Notes: generated from the sequence alone by a model not told the origin. Shown: positions 8,145 through 18,897, counted from the first letter of the stretch. The stretch: 64,000 nt of DNA from Streptomyces griseochromogenes (GCF_001542625.1 NZ_CP016279.1:9300001-9364000); one strand, 5' to 3'. Numbers and translations are program-made.

Positions 8145-10390
8145 GCGGGCGTCCTCCGGCTTCCCCTTCGGCGCGGCCGCCTGCGGGTGTTGCTGTTGCC
8201 CGTGGTGGGCGAGGGTGAGGTGGCGGGCTGCTGGTCGTCCCCGTTGGTGGGGTTGTCCTTCTGGGAGGCCTCGGCGTCCTTGCCCGGGTCGCCGGAGATC
8301 TTCGGGGCGGCGATCGTGCCGTCCGTACGGACCTTCGGCAGGCTCTTCTGCGGCTCGGGCAGCAGCGCCTTCTTCTTGTCGATGGAGCCGTCGCCCTGGA
8401 CGCCGTAGAGCGCGCTGTAGATGTTGCGCACGGCCTCACCGGAGGCTCCGGAACCCGTACCGGCCTGGGCGATCGTCATGATCACCGTGTAGTCCTTGGA
8501 GTACGTGGCCAGCCAGGAGGTGGTCTGCTTGCCGTAGACCTCGGCGGTACCGGTCTTGGCGTGCAGCGTGATCTTGTCCTGGGGCCAGCCGCCGAACTTC
8601 CAGGCGGCGGTACCGCGGGTGATGACGCCCGCGAAGGCGTCGTTCATGCCCTTGAGGGTGGCCTGGCTGACCGGCAGCCTGCCCTGCTTCCTCGGCTTGA
8701 TCTCCTGCACGGTCTTGCCGTCCGCGCTGATGACCGCCTTGCCGATGGTCGGCTGGTACATGGTGCCGCCGTTGGCGACGGCGCCGTACATCACGGCCTC
8801 CTGGATCGGGGTGACGAGGGTGTCGCCCTGGCCGATGGAGTAGTTGATCTCGTCACCCTCGCGCATCTTGTTGCCCTCGAGGCAGTTCTCGTACGCGATC
8901 TTCTCGACGTAGGAGCCGTCCTTCTTGCCGGACTTGCACCAGGCGTCCTTGTTGGCCTTCCAGTAGTCCAGCTTCCACTGGCGGTCGGGGACGCGGCCGG
9001 TGACCTCGTTGGGCAGGTCGATGCCGGTCTCCTTGCCGAGGCCGAACTGGTGGGCGGTCTTGAAGAAGTGGTCCTTGGGCCGGCCCTTCTTCGGGTTGAT
9101 GCCGCCGTCCTTCTTCCACTCCCGGTCCGCGAGGCCGTAGAACACGGTGTCGCAGGAGACCTCCAGGGCCTTGCCCAGCGAGATCGGGCCGAAGCTCTCC
9201 CCCTCGAAGTTCTTGAAGACCTGGCCGCCCACCGAGTAGGAGCTGGTGCACGGGTAGCCGCCGTCCCAGTCGTAGCCGGCCTGGACCGCGGCGGCCGTGG
9301 AGACCACCTTGAACGTCGAACCGGGCGCCGCCTGACCCTGTATGGCCCTGTTGAGCAGCGGGTAGTCGGACTTCTTACCGGTGAGGGCCTTGTAGTCCTT
9401 GGCGGAGATGCCGCCGACCCACACATTCGGGTCGTAGGTCGGCGCCGAGGCCATGGCGACGATCCGGCCGGTCTTGGCCTCCATCACGACGACGGCGCCG
9501 GAGTCGGCCTTGTAGTTCTCGCCGGTGATCTTGTCGAACTGCTCGCGGGCCTTCTTCATGGCGTTGTCCAGCTCGTACTCGGCGACGCGCTGCACCCGGG
9601 AGTCGATGCTGGTGACCAGGTTGGAACCGGATTCGGCGGCGTCCGACCGGGCCTTGCCGATGACCCGGCCGAGATTGTCCACCTCGTAGCGGGTCACGCC
9701 CGCCTTGCCGCGCAGCACCTTGTCGTACTGACGCTCCAGGCCGGAGCGGCCGACCATGTCGGAGCGCAGATAGGGCGAGTCGGTGTCCTTGGCCTTCTGG
9801 ATCTCGTCGTCGGTGACCGGTGAGAGGTAGCCGAGGACCTGGGCGCTGTTGGACTTGCCCGGGCCCGCGTAGCGGCGCACGGCCTCCGGCTCGGCGGTGA
9901 CGCCGGGGAAGTCCTCGGCGCGCTCACGGATCTGCAGGGCCTGCTTGGGGGTGGCCTCGTCGGTGATCGGGATCGGCTGGTACGGCGAGCCGTTCCAGCA
10001 GGGCTGCGGGGTCTTGGCGTCGCACAGCCGGACCTTCTGCCTGACCTCGTCGGGCTTCATGCCGAGGACGCCGGCCAGCTTGGTGAGGACGGCCTTGCCG
10101 TCGTCCTTCTGCTTGAGCAGGTCGGTGCGGGAGGCGGAGACGACCAGCCGGGTCTCGTTGTCGGCGAGGGGCACGCCCCGGGCGTCCAGGATGTCGCCGC
10201 GCACGGCGGGGTCGACGACCTGCTGGACGTGGTTGCCGGAGGCCTCCTTCTGGTACTCGGCGCCCTGCCGGATCTGGAGATACCACAGGCGGCCGCCGAG
10301 CGTGCCGAGGAGGGACAGGACGAGGATCTGGATCACGACGAGCCGGGTCTGGACCCGTGGGGTCCGTCCGGTCTCGGGAATGTTGGTCAC
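8141..10390 (-). CDS. mrdA: Class B penicillin-binding protein 2
   Basis: 749-residue transpeptidase that cross-links peptidoglycan as partner of RodA. There is one N-terminal membrane segment (about 15-38), a dimerisation domain, then the transpeptidase motifs S358-TF-K361 (SxxK), S412-C-D414 (SxD, as usual in PBP2 proteins) and K612-T-G614. The C-terminus is a low-complexity Ser/Pro/Arg tail, an extension common in Streptomyces. The start is GTG at 10390 preceded by a purine-rich GAGGGGG. Upstream lies mreD (154-nt gap); downstream rodA overlaps by 4 nt. Confidence 0.93.
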   Translation of the reverse strand: MTNIPETGRTPRVQTRLVVIQILVLSLLGTLGGRLWYLQIRQGAEYQKEASGNHVQQVVDPAVRGDILDARGVPLADNETRLVVSASRTDLLKQKDDGKAVLTKLAGVLGMKPDEVRQKVRLCDAKTPQPCWNGSPYQPIPITDEATPKQALQIRERAEDFPGVTAEPEAVRRYAGPGKSNSAQVLGYLSPVTDDEIQKAKDTDSPYLRSDMVGRSGLERQYDKVLRGKAGVTRYEVDNLGRVIGKARSDAAESGSNLVTSIDSRVQRVAEYELDNAMKKAREQFDKITGENYKADSGAVVVMEAKTGRIVAMASAPTYDPNVWVGGISAKDYKALTGKKSDYPLLNRAIQGQAAPGSTFKVVSTAAAVQAGYDWDGGYPCTSSYSVGGQVFKNFEGESFGPISLGKALEVSCDTVFYGLADREWKKDGGINPKKGRPKDHFFKTAHQFGLGKETGIDLPNEVTGRVPDRQWKLDYWKANKDAWCKSGKKDGSYVEKIAYENCLEGNKMREGDEINYSIGQGDTLVTPIQEAVMYGAVANGGTMYQPTIGKAVISADGKTVQEIKPRKQGRLPVSQATLKGMNDAFAGVITRGTAAWKFGGWPQDKITLHAKTGTAEVYGKQTTSWLATYSKDYTVIMTIAQAGTGSGASGEAVRNIYSALYGVQGDGSIDKKKALLPEPQKSLPKVRTDGTIAAPKISGDPGKDAEASQKDNPTNGDDQQPATSPSPTTGNSNTRRRPRRRGSRRTPA

Positions 10391-10544
10391 TGCGGCTGTT
10401 CCCCCTCTCAGTGCGCGGACGTGTGTGCGCGTACGAATGATGAACGACCGGCCTGTGAGGCCTCGTTCCGCCGGAACTTCCCCGATCGGGTGAACCTTCG
10501 GGTGCCGTGCCCCATGACCGCGCTTCGCGCGCGGGCGCCCCCGC

Positions 10545-11222
10545 TCACAGCCGCTTGACCCCCTTGATGCGGCCGACCCGGGCCGAGCGGGTGCGGGCCT
10601 TGGCCTTCAGGGCGCCGAGGCCGCCGCGCTGGCTGCCGATGCGCAGGCCGGTGCCCGAGGAGAGCCACCCGGAGGAGATGTCGCCCGCCTTGGCGGCGGA
10701 ACCGGCCTCCGTGAGCGGGTCGTTGTCGGAGCGGCGGGCCAGCCACATGATCCCGGGGACCACGAACGGCGCGAGCAGCAGGTCGTACAGGGCGGCCGAG
10801 AACAGCAGGCCCGTCAGGCCGACATGGCGCGCGGCGGTGTCGCCGACCAGGGCGCCGACGCCCGCGTACAGCAGAGTTGAGCCGATGGCGGCGGCGACCA
10901 CGACGGCCATCGGGCCGGTCGCCGACTTCAGCCGGCCGTTCTCCGGCTTGATGAGGCCGGCGAAGTAGCCGATGACGCACAGCACGAGCGCGTAGCGGCC
11001 GGCCGCGTGGTCGGCGGGCGGGGCCAGGTCGGCGAGCAGGCCCGCGCCGAAGCCGACGAGGGCGCCGCCCACATGGCCGTACACCATGGCGAGGCCGAGG
11101 ACGGTGAGCAGCAGCAGGTCGGGGACGGCGCCCGGCAGGTGCAGCCGGGCGAGGGCGCTCACCTGGATGACCAGGGCGACGACGACCAGGGCGCTGGAGA
11201 GCAGGATCCGGTTGACACGCAT
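10545..11222 (-). CDS. mreD: Rod shape-determining membrane protein MreD
   Basis: 225 residues with about five hydrophobic segments in the first 160 residues, then a basic cytoplasmic C-terminal tail rich in Arg, Lys and Gly, which is longer than in rod-shaped bacteria. It acts with MreC and MreB as part of the wall elongation and spore wall machinery. It begins 13 nt after mreC, so the two are co-transcribed. Identification is from topology and position, since MreD sequence is poorly conserved. Confidence 0.85.
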   Translation of the reverse strand: MRVNRILLSSALVVVALVIQVSALARLHLPGAVPDLLLLTVLGLAMVYGHVGGALVGFGAGLLADLAPPADHAAGRYALVLCVIGYFAGLIKPENGRLKSATGPMAVVVAAAIGSTLLYAGVGALVGDTAARHVGLTGLLFSAALYDLLLAPFVVPGIMWLARRSDNDPLTEAGSAAKAGDISSGWLSSGTGLRIGSQRGGLGALKAKARTRSARVGRIKGVKRL

Positions 11223-11235
11223 GGGGATTCAGCTC

Positions 11236-12177
11236 CTACTGCTGCTGCTCGTCGGTGGCGGTCGCGTCGGCGGACGGGGTGACCGTGACGGTCACCGTCG
11301 GCGTCGGGACCGGCTTGGGTTTGACCGGCAGGACCTCGTCGCGCGGGTCCTTCTTCGGGGCCTCGACGACCACGCCGACGATGTCGAGCTTGGTGAAGCC
11401 GACGTACGGCGTGACGTACAGGGTGCGGGTGAGGCCGCCGCCGGAGGGGTCGACGCGCGAGACCACGCCGACCGGCACCCCGGGCACGAACGGCTTGTCC
11501 GCCTGGGAGCCGAAGGTGACGAGCCGGTCGCCCTTCTTCACCTCGGCCTTGCCGTTGAGGAGTTCCACGCGCAGCGGGCGGTCGCCCTGCCCGGAGGCGA
11601 AACCGAGTTCGTCGCCTCCCTCCATGCGGGTGCCGACGGTGAAGTCGGGGTCGTTGGCGAGGAGCACGGTGGAGGTGTCCGGGCCGACCGTGGTGACCCG
11701 GCCGACCAGCCCGTCGCCGTTCAGCACGGTCATGTCGCGCTTGATGCCGTCGTTCGCGCCGACGTCGATGGTGATGGTCCAGGAGAAGCCCTGTGCCGCT
11801 CCTATGGCGATGACCTGGGCGCCCTTGATGCCGTACTGGCCCGCGCCGGCGATCTTCAGCATCTTGTCGAGCTGCTTGAGACGGCTGCGGTTGCGGTCGT
11901 CGCTGCCGAGCTTCGCCTTCAGGGCCGCGTTCTCCCTCTCCAGCGTCGCGAGCCGGTCGTGGCGGCTGCCGGAGTCACGGATGGCGGAGACGGCGTCGCC
12001 GACCGGGTCGACCGCCGAGGACAGCCCGTTCTCGATCGGGCCGAACACCGCGGCCGCGGCCTGCCGGGCGCCGTCGACAGGGGAGTTCCGGCCCCCGCGG
12101 ATGTCCACCGTGATCAGTGCGAACGCGATGGCGATCAGCAGGACCAGGAGCAGCCGGCTCTCTTTCGTGTCCCTCAC
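11236..12177 (-). CDS. mreC: Rod shape-determining protein MreC
   Basis: 313 residues: a single N-terminal membrane anchor (about 8-26), a coiled-coil (around 70-100, LERENAALKAKL), then the extracytoplasmic beta-rich MreC domain, ending in a Thr/Val/Pro-rich tail that finishes in EQQQ. It bridges MreB and the PBPs at the membrane. It is separated from mreB by 164 nt containing a perfect 13-bp hairpin (12293-12326), and from mreD by only 13 nt. Confidence 0.92.
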   Translation of the reverse strand: MRDTKESRLLLVLLIAIAFALITVDIRGGRNSPVDGARQAAAAVFGPIENGLSSAVDPVGDAVSAIRDSGSRHDRLATLERENAALKAKLGSDDRNRSRLKQLDKMLKIAGAGQYGIKGAQVIAIGAAQGFSWTITIDVGANDGIKRDMTVLNGDGLVGRVTTVGPDTSTVLLANDPDFTVGTRMEGGDELGFASGQGDRPLRVELLNGKAEVKKGDRLVTFGSQADKPFVPGVPVGVVSRVDPSGGGLTRTLYVTPYVGFTKLDIVGVVVEAPKKDPRDEVLPVKPKPVPTPTVTVTVTPSADATATDEQQQ

Positions 12178-12292
12178 GTGCGGCGGCCGTGCCCTTCCTC
12201 AGTAGGAATTCCTCGGGCCCCTCAAGGCGCCACTCGCGAGGCGCAAGCCCAAGGGGCCCATTTGTGGGAGCTTATGCCTCTATATCAACGAT

Positions 12293-12326
12293 CCGCCGTA
12301 CGAGAGGAGATCATCTCGTACGGCGG
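12293..12326 (-). terminator. Hairpin between mreB and mreC
   Basis: CCGCCGTACGAGA (12293-12305) and TCTCGTACGGCGG (12314-12326) form a perfect 13-bp stem with an 8-nt loop immediately after the mreB stop. It could partly terminate mreB transcripts, so mreB would be made in excess over mreC and mreD. Confidence 0.7.
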
Positions 12327-12341
12327 AACCGAAGAGTTGGG

Positions 12342-13373
12342 TCATCTGCGCGGCTGGGCGTCCAGCACCTGCTGCAGTGCCTCGAACTCCTCGACACACT
12401 TGCCGGAGCCGAGCGCCACGCTGTCCAGCGGGTCCTCCGCGATGTGGATCGGCATGCCGGTCTCCCGGCGCAGCCGCTCGTCCAGGCCGCGCAGCAGGGC
12501 TCCGCCGCCGGTCAGAACGATTCCCCTGTCCATGATGTCGCCGGACAGCTCCGGCGGGCACTTGTCGAGGGTCGTCTTGACCGCGTCGACGATCGCGTTG
12601 ACCGGCTCCTCGATCGCCTTGCGGACCTCGGCGGCCGAGATGACGACGGTCTTCGGCAGTCCGGAGACCAGGTCCCGGCCGCGGACTTCGGTGTGCTCGT
12701 CGGAGTCGAGGTCGTACGCCGAACCGATCGTGATCTTGATCTGCTCGGCCGTGCGCTCACCCAGCAGAAGGCTGTACTCCTTCTTGATGTACTGGATGAT
12801 CGCGTTGTCCAGTTCGTCGCCCGCGACACGGATGGACTGCGCGGTGACGATGCCGCCGAGCGAGATGACCGCGACCTCCGTGGTGCCGCCGCCGATGTCC
12901 ACCACCATGTTGCCCGTGGCCTCGTGGACCGGCAGGCCGGAGCCGATGGCCGCGGCCATGGGCTCCTCGATGATGTGCACCTGGCGGGCACCGGCCTGGG
13001 AGGACGCCTCGATGACGGCACGGCGCTCGACGCCCGTGATGCCCGAGGGCACACAGACGACGACCCGAGGCCGGGCGAGGTACCGCCGCTTGTGGATCTT
13101 CAGGATGAAGTAGCGGAGCATCCGCTCGGTGATCTCGAAGTCGGCGATCACGCCGTCCTTCAGGGGACGCACGGCGACGATGTTGCCCGGCGTCCTGCCG
13201 ATCATCTTCTTGGCTTCGGCACCGACCGCGAGGATGCCGCCGGTGTTGGTGTTGATCGCGACCACGGACGGCTCGTTGAGTACGATCCCGCGACCCCTGA
13301 CGTACACCAGCGTGTTGGCGGTCCCGAGGTCGACAGCCATGTCACGGCCGATGAACGACATTGAGTTCCCCAT
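12342..13373 (-). CDS. mreB: Actin-like cell shape protein MreB
   Basis: 343-residue actin-fold ATPase that polymerises under the membrane. In Streptomyces it works mainly in spore wall assembly. Phosphate-binding motifs of the actin fold are clear: DLGTANT near the N-terminus and DIGGGTTE in the middle, with the adenosine loop TGGGALLRG near the C-terminus. The length is normal. It is the first gene of the mre/PBP/rodA group, preceded by a 302-nt intergenic region shared with the ndk 3' end. Confidence 0.96.
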   Translation of the reverse strand: MGNSMSFIGRDMAVDLGTANTLVYVRGRGIVLNEPSVVAINTNTGGILAVGAEAKKMIGRTPGNIVAVRPLKDGVIADFEITERMLRYFILKIHKRRYLARPRVVVCVPSGITGVERRAVIEASSQAGARQVHIIEEPMAAAIGSGLPVHEATGNMVVDIGGGTTEVAVISLGGIVTAQSIRVAGDELDNAIIQYIKKEYSLLLGERTAEQIKITIGSAYDLDSDEHTEVRGRDLVSGLPKTVVISAAEVRKAIEEPVNAIVDAVKTTLDKCPPELSGDIMDRGIVLTGGGALLRGLDERLRRETGMPIHIAEDPLDSVALGSGKCVEEFEALQQVLDAQPRR

Positions 13374-13675
13374 CCGGATTCATCTGGCCTTCCCGAACGT
13401 TTGAGGGCATGTCAGGACGGCGAGGCGGGTGCTGTGACGTGAAGGCTTCCATCGTAAACGCGCCTGCACGAACACTGCGCGAGGGTCTTCGCCATTGTCA
13501 TCAGATGGCGAGCCGCCTCGCTTGTGGAGACGGTCCATCGGAGGCACACGTTCCCCCGATCGACAACGCATATGCCAAAGGACGGCCGAAAACGCACGGC
13601 CGTCCCTGGTCAGGACTCCGAGGCGAGCTGACGCTCCCTCAGAAAAATTAGCGAAAAATCTGCCGGGCGGCCTTC
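13374..13675. other. Intergenic region upstream of mreB
   Basis: 302 nt between ndk and mreB. It contains the ndk terminator hairpin (13580-13605) and must contain the mreB promoter or promoters. I see no further gene and no confident promoter hexamers. Confidence 0.6.
13580..13605 (-). terminator. ndk terminator
   Basis: GGACGGCCG (13580-13588) pairs with CGGCCGTCC (13597-13605) around an 8-nt A-rich loop. It is located 70 nt beyond the ndk stop on the minus strand. Confidence 0.7.
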
Positions 13676-14089
13676 TCAGACGCGGCCCGGGAAGAAGATC
13701 TTCACCTCGCGCTCGGCGGACTCCTCCGAGTCGGAGGCGTGGATCAGGTTCTCGCGGACGATCACGCCGAAGTCACCGCGGATGGAGCCGGGAGCGGCCG
13801 CGATCGGGTCGGTCGGACCGGCCAGGGCGCGCACGCCCTCGATGACCCGCTCACCCTCGACGATCAGGACGACCACCGGGCCGGAGGCCATGAACTCCAC
13901 CAGCGGCTCGTAGAACGGCTTGCCGACGTGCTCGGCGTAGTGCTGCTCCAGCGTGCCCCGGTCCAGGGTGCGCAGCTCCAGCGCGGTGATCTGCCAGCCG
14001 GCCTTGCGCTCGATACGGCCGATGATCTCGCCGGTCAGGCCTCGACGGACGGCGTCGGGCTTGAGGAGGACGAGGGTGCGCTGGGTCAC
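13676..14089 (-). CDS. ndk: Nucleoside diphosphate kinase
   Basis: 137 residues, the normal family length. It transfers the gamma phosphate between nucleoside triphosphates and diphosphates through a phospho-His intermediate; the catalytic H117 sits in NLIHASDS. The N-terminal TLVLLKPDAV signature is intact. It lies between mreB and the DUF4233 gene, the standard Streptomyces order. Confidence 0.97.
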   Translation of the reverse strand: MTQRTLVLLKPDAVRRGLTGEIIGRIERKAGWQITALELRTLDRGTLEQHYAEHVGKPFYEPLVEFMASGPVVVLIVEGERVIEGVRALAGPTDPIAAAPGSIRGDFGVIVRENLIHASDSEESAEREVKIFFPGRV

Positions 14090-14151
14090 GGGGGCTCCTT
14101 ATGACTGACTTGTGCGGTGGGACGAGGTTACAGGGCGTGTCCGTACGGCTG

Positions 14152-14514
14152 TCACACAGCGTCAGGTGTAGTGGAGGAGGACTCCGCTTGTGCGGCGAAC
14201 CTGGCCTTCGCCTCGTCCACCTTTTTTCCGAAGTGCACCGACGCCCACCACAGGGCCGCGAAGACCGCGCCCATGAAGTACATCGTCGGGACGAAGACGC
14301 CGGAGGCGATCAGGGCGAGCTGCAGGGCCCAGCCGAGGGCGACACCGCCCGGCCGGGTCACCATGCCGCACAGCAGCACGCACAGGGCCATGGCGACACC
14401 GCTGACCAGCCACACCGTCGACGTGGACAGATCCGGGTCCTTCATGGCGACGAGCCCCGCGAACCCGATGATGCAGAACTCACCGATCAGCGTCGATGAA
14501 CACAGCGTACGCAC
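14152..14514 (-). CDS. DUF4233 membrane protein
   Basis: 120 residues with about four hydrophobic helices and a short charged C-terminal tail. It matches the DUF4233 actinobacterial family by length and position, directly after folC (10-nt gap). Function is unknown; its constant association with folC suggests a membrane role linked to that operon but nothing more specific. Start GTG at 14514 with AGGA upstream. Confidence 0.8.
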   Translation of the reverse strand: MRTLCSSTLIGEFCIIGFAGLVAMKDPDLSTSTVWLVSGVAMALCVLLCGMVTRPGGVALGWALQLALIASGVFVPTMYFMGAVFAALWWASVHFGKKVDEAKARFAAQAESSSTTPDAV

Positions 14515-14524
14515 GAGGGAATCC

Positions 14525-16039
14525 TCAGCCCTTCCTCAGCAGCAGGCGGGCCTCGCCCACCGTGATGACCGAGCCGGTGACGAGCACCCCGCCGCCCGCG
14601 AACTCGCCCTCCTCCTCGGCCAGCGTGATCGCGGCCTCCAGGGCCTCGGGCAGCCGCGGCTCGACCTGGACCCGGTCCTCGCCGAACACCTCGACGGCGA
14701 TCGCGGCCAGCTCGTCCGCGTCCATCGCACGCGGCGTGGAGTTCTGCGTGACGACGATCTCGGCGAAGATCGGCTCGAATGCCTCCAGCAGCCCCCGCAC
14801 GTTCTTGTCGGCGCTCGCCCCGACCACACCGATCAGCCGGCTGAAGTCGAACGCCTCCCGCACCGCCTCGGCGGTGGCCTCCGCTCCCGCCGGGTTGTGG
14901 GCCGCGTCCAGGACGATCGTGGGCGACCGCCGGACGACCTCCAGCCGCCCCGGCGAGGAGACGGCCGCGAAGGCCTTGCGCACGGTGTCGATGTCCAGCG
15001 GCTCCGCGCGCTGCGCGCCGACGCCGAAGAACGCCTCCACGGCGGCGAGCGCCACGGCCGCGTTGTGCGCCTGGTGGGCGCCGTACAGCGGCAGATACAC
15101 CTCGGTGTACTCGCCGCCCAGGCCGCGCAGGGTGAGCAGCTGCCCGCCGACGGCGACCTGCCGGTCCACGACCCCGAACTCCAGCCCTTCCCGGGCCACG
15201 GTCGCGTCGACCTCGACGGCCTTCTTCAGCAGCACCTGCGCCGCGTCCACCGGCTGCTGGGCCAGGATCACGGTCGCGTCCTGCTTGATGATGCCGCCCT
15301 TCTCACCGGCGATCTCCCCCGGCGTCTCCCCCAGCCGGTCGGTGTGATCGAGGGCGATGGGGGTGATCACGGCGACATCGCCGTCGATCACGTTCGTCGC
15401 GTCCCAGCTGCCGCCCATGCCGACCTCGACCACGGCGACGTCCACCGGCGCGTCCGCGAAGGCCGCGTACGCCATGCCGGTGAGCACCTCGAAGAAGGAC
15501 AGCCGGTGCTCCTGCCGCGCGTCGACCATCTCGACGTACGGCTTGATGTCCTGGTACGTCTCGATGAACCGCTCGGCGGAGATCGGGGCGCCGTCCAGAC
15601 TGATCCGCTCGGTGATCGACTGCACGTGGGGGCTGGTGTACCGGCCGGTGCGCAGCTCGAAGGCGCCGAGCAGGGCCTCGATCATGCGGGCGGTGGAGGT
15701 CTTGCCGTTCGTCCCCGTGATGTGGAGGGAGGGGTACGAGCGCTGGGGCTCGCCCAGTACGTCCATCAGGGCGGCGATGCGGCTGACGGAGGGCTCCAGC
15801 TTGGTCTCGCCCCAGCGGGTGGCCAGCTCCGTCTCGACCTCGCGCAGGGCCTTGTCGACCTCCGGGTCCTCCGGACGCGTGGGTACGTCGGCCTGCGGCG
15901 AGCCGCCCTGGGTGCGCAGGGTGCGGCTGCCGGCCTCGATCACCGCGAGGTCGGGGTCGCGGTCGGTCTCTTCGGCGATGAGGTCTTCGAAGGCGTCGAG
16001 GGGGTCGGGGGTGTCGCTGGTGCCGGGGTGGTCGCTCAC
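14525..16039 (-). CDS. folC: Folylpolyglutamate synthase/dihydrofolate synthase
   Basis: 504-residue Mur-ligase-fold enzyme that adds glutamate to dihydropteroate and to folates. The ATP-binding loop is GTNGKT (109-114) and the family signature HITGTNGKTSTARM is present. The N-terminal 60 or so residues are an acidic extension seen in other Streptomyces homologues. Start GTG at 16039. It is followed at 10 nt by the DUF4233 gene. Confidence 0.94.
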   Translation of the reverse strand: MSDHPGTSDTPDPLDAFEDLIAEETDRDPDLAVIEAGSRTLRTQGGSPQADVPTRPEDPEVDKALREVETELATRWGETKLEPSVSRIAALMDVLGEPQRSYPSLHITGTNGKTSTARMIEALLGAFELRTGRYTSPHVQSITERISLDGAPISAERFIETYQDIKPYVEMVDARQEHRLSFFEVLTGMAYAAFADAPVDVAVVEVGMGGSWDATNVIDGDVAVITPIALDHTDRLGETPGEIAGEKGGIIKQDATVILAQQPVDAAQVLLKKAVEVDATVAREGLEFGVVDRQVAVGGQLLTLRGLGGEYTEVYLPLYGAHQAHNAAVALAAVEAFFGVGAQRAEPLDIDTVRKAFAAVSSPGRLEVVRRSPTIVLDAAHNPAGAEATAEAVREAFDFSRLIGVVGASADKNVRGLLEAFEPIFAEIVVTQNSTPRAMDADELAAIAVEVFGEDRVQVEPRLPEALEAAITLAEEEGEFAGGGVLVTGSVITVGEARLLLRKG

Positions 16040-16219
16040 GGGGCCAGTCTACGGAGCCGCGGTGACAATGGGTGCGGTGGCTCTTCTGGCGGGTTCGGGG
16101 GGCTCGGCATGCCGTCCGGGTGCGGGCCGTCGGTGGTTGCTCGCGCAGTTCCCCGCGGCCCTGGGGCGTCGCGGCTCCGTCGGCCGTGAAGCAACCGTGG
16201 CCGCGCCCCCCGGGGCACG

Positions 16220-16257
16220 CGAAGGCCCCCGGAACCTCTCGGCTCCGGGGGCCTTCG
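16220..16257 (-). terminator. valS terminator
   Basis: A perfect 14-bp stem: CGAAGGCCCCCGGA (16220-16233) with TCCGGGGGCCTTCG (16244-16257) and a 10-nt loop. It begins 15 nt past the valS stop. Confidence 0.85.
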
Positions 16258-16272
16258 TCGCCATGCGGACAG

Positions 16273-18897
16273 CTACGCCTGCGGCAGCCTGTCCAGCTGG
16301 GCCTGGATGCGGGTGATGTCCTCGTCCGCCTTGGCCAGGCGGGTGCGGATCTTGTCCACCACGTTCTCCGGGGCCTTCGCCAGGAACGCCTCGTTGCCGA
16401 GCTTGGCCGTGGCCTGGGCCTTCTCCTTCTCGGCGGCGGCCAGGTCCTTCGCGAGGCGCTTGCGCTCGGCGGCCACGTCGATCGTGCCGGAGAGGTCGAG
16501 GGCGACCTCGGCACCGGCGACCGGGAGGGTGGCCGTGGCCGTGAAGGACTCGCCCTCTGGCTGCAGGCGCAGCAGCTGGCGGATGGCGGCCTCGTGCGGG
16601 GCGAGCGCCGTGCCGTCGAGGGTCAGGCGGGCCGGGACGCGCTGGCCCGGCTGCAGGCCCTGGTCGGCGCGGAAGCGGCGGACCTCGGTGATGACGGACT
16701 GGAGGGTCTCGATCTCCCGCTCGGCGCCGGCGTCACGGAAGCCACTGTCCTTGGGCCACTCGGCGACGACGACCGACTCGCCGCCGGTCAGGGTGGTCCA
16801 GAGGGTCTCCGTGACGAACGGGACCACCGGGTGCAGCAGCTTGAGGGTGACGTCGAGGACCTCGCCCAGGACTCGCTTGGAGACCTCGGCCGGCTCGCCG
16901 CCCGCCTGGAACGTCGTCTTGGACAGCTCGACGTACCAGTCGAAGACCTCGTCCCAGGCGAAGTGGAAGAGGGCGTCGGACAGCTTGGCGAACTGGAAGT
17001 CGTCGTAGAACGCGTCGACTTCGGCGACGACCGAGCCCAGCCGGGACAGGATCCAGCGGTCGGTGGACGACATCTTCGCCGGGTCCGGCAGCGGACCGTC
17101 CACCGTCGCGCCGTTCATCAGCGCGAAGCGGGTCGCGTTCCAGATCTTGTTGGCGAAGTTGCGGGAGCCCTGGACCCAGTCCTCGCCGATCGGGACGTCG
17201 ACGCCGGGGTTGGCGCCGCGCGCGAGGGTGAACCGGAGCGCGTCGGAGCCGTACTTGTCCATCCAGTCCAGCGGGTTGACCGCGTTGCCGAAGGACTTCG
17301 ACATCTTCTTGCCGAACTGGTCTCGGACCATGCCGTGCAGGGCGATGGTGTGGAACGGCGGGGTGCCGTCCATCGCGTACAGGCCGAACATCATCATCCG
17401 GGCGACCCAGAAGAAGAGGATGTCGTAGCCGGTGACCAGGACGGAGTTCGGGTAGAACTTCGCGAGCGACTCGGTCTGCTCGGGCCAGCCCAGGGTGGAG
17501 AAGGGCCACAGACCGGAGGAGAACCAGGTGTCGAGGACGTCCGTGTCCTGACGCCAGCCCTCACCGCTCGGCGGCTCCTCGTCGGGCCCGACGCAGACGA
17601 CTTCACCCTCCGGGCCGTACCAGACGGGAATCCGGTGGCCCCACCACAACTGCCGCGAGATGCACCAGTCGTGAAGGTTGTCGACCCAGTCGAAGTACCG
17701 CTTCTCCATCTCCTGCGGATGGATCTTGACCTTGCCCTCGCGGACGGCGTCGCCGGCGGCCTTCGCCAGCGGGCCGACCTTGACCCACCACTGCATGGAC
17801 AGGCGGGGCTCGATGGTGGTCTTGCAGCGCGAGCAGTGGCCGACGCTGTGGACGTACGGCCGCTTCTCGGCGACGATCCGGCCCTCGGCGCGCAGGGCGG
17901 CGACGATGGCGGAGCGGGCCTCCAGGCGGTCCAGGCCCTGGAAGGGGCCGTGCGCGGTGATGACCGCGTGCTCGTCCATGACGGTGATGGACGGCAGCTC
18001 GTGGCGCTGGCCGATCTCGAAGTCGTTCGGGTCGTGGGCCGGGGTGACCTTGACGGCGCCGGTGCCGAACTCGGGGTCGACGTGCTCGTCGGCGACGACC
18101 GGGATGGAGCGGTCGGTCAGCGGCAGCTTGATGAGCTTGCCGACGAGGTGCTTGTAGCGCTCGTCCTCGGGGTGAACGGCGACGGCGGTGTCACCGAGCA
18201 TGGTCTCGGCACGGGTGGTGGCGACGACGATGGTGTCGTCCCCGTCGCCGTACTTCATGGAGACGAGCTCGCCGTCGTCGTCCTGGTACTCGACCTCGAT
18301 GTCGGAGATCGCCGTCAGACAGCGCGGGCACCAGTTGATGATGCGCTCGGCGCGGTAGATCAGCTCGTCGTCGTAGAGGCGCTTGAAGATGGTCTGGACG
18401 GCCTGGGAGAGGCCCTCGTCCATGGTGAACCGCTCACGCGACCAGGCGACACCGTCACCGAGGCGGCGCATCTGCCCGGAGATCTGCCCGCCGGACTCGG
18501 CCTTCCACTGCCAGACGCGCTCGACGAAGGCCTCGCGGCCGAGGTCGTGGCGGGACTTGCCCTCCTTGCCGAGCTCGCGCTCGACGACGTTCTGGGTGGC
18601 GATACCGGCGTGGTCCATGCCCGGCTGCCACAGCGTCTCGAAGCCCTGCATGCGCTTACGGCGGGTCAGGGCGTCGATGAGGGTGTGCTCGAAGGCGTGG
18701 CCCAGGTGCAGGCTGCCGGTGACGTTCGGCGGCGGAATGACGACGGTGAACGGCGGCTTGTCGCTCTTCGCGTCCGCCTCGAAGTAACCACGCTCCACCC
18801 AGCGCTCGTACAGCGGCCCCTCTACATCGGCCGGCGCGTACTGGGTCGGCAGTTCGGTGTCGGGCGCGGGTGGCTGCTGATGAGCGTTCTCGGTCAC
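16273..18897 (-). CDS. valS: Valyl-tRNA synthetase
   Basis: 874 residues when started at GTG 18897, which gives the usual Streptomyces N-terminus. Class I motifs are present: HLGH (64-67) in [13 protein letters not shown], and KMSKS in [10 protein letters not shown]. The middle insertion is the CP1 editing domain, and the C-terminal 80 or so residues form the valyl-specific coiled coil. An upstream in-frame extension to 19224 exists but is low complexity and overlaps the divergent gene's coding region, so it was not used. No T-box was seen in the 137-nt upstream region. Confidence 0.96.
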   Translation of the reverse strand: MTENAHQQPPAPDTELPTQYAPADVEGPLYERWVERGYFEADAKSDKPPFTVVIPPPNVTGSLHLGHAFEHTLIDALTRRKRMQGFETLWQPGMDHAGIATQNVVERELGKEGKSRHDLGREAFVERVWQWKAESGGQISGQMRRLGDGVAWSRERFTMDEGLSQAVQTIFKRLYDDELIYRAERIINWCPRCLTAISDIEVEYQDDDGELVSMKYGDGDDTIVVATTRAETMLGDTAVAVHPEDERYKHLVGKLIKLPLTDRSIPVVADEHVDPEFGTGAVKVTPAHDPNDFEIGQRHELPSITVMDEHAVITAHGPFQGLDRLEARSAIVAALRAEGRIVAEKRPYVHSVGHCSRCKTTIEPRLSMQWWVKVGPLAKAAGDAVREGKVKIHPQEMEKRYFDWVDNLHDWCISRQLWWGHRIPVWYGPEGEVVCVGPDEEPPSGEGWRQDTDVLDTWFSSGLWPFSTLGWPEQTESLAKFYPNSVLVTGYDILFFWVARMMMFGLYAMDGTPPFHTIALHGMVRDQFGKKMSKSFGNAVNPLDWMDKYGSDALRFTLARGANPGVDVPIGEDWVQGSRNFANKIWNATRFALMNGATVDGPLPDPAKMSSTDRWILSRLGSVVAEVDAFYDDFQFAKLSDALFHFAWDEVFDWYVELSKTTFQAGGEPAEVSKRVLGEVLDVTLKLLHPVVPFVTETLWTTLTGGESVVVAEWPKDSGFRDAGAEREIETLQSVITEVRRFRADQGLQPGQRVPARLTLDGTALAPHEAAIRQLLRLQPEGESFTATATLPVAGAEVALDLSGTIDVAAERKRLAKDLAAAEKEKAQATAKLGNEAFLAKAPENVVDKIRTRLAKADEDITRIQAQLDRLPQA

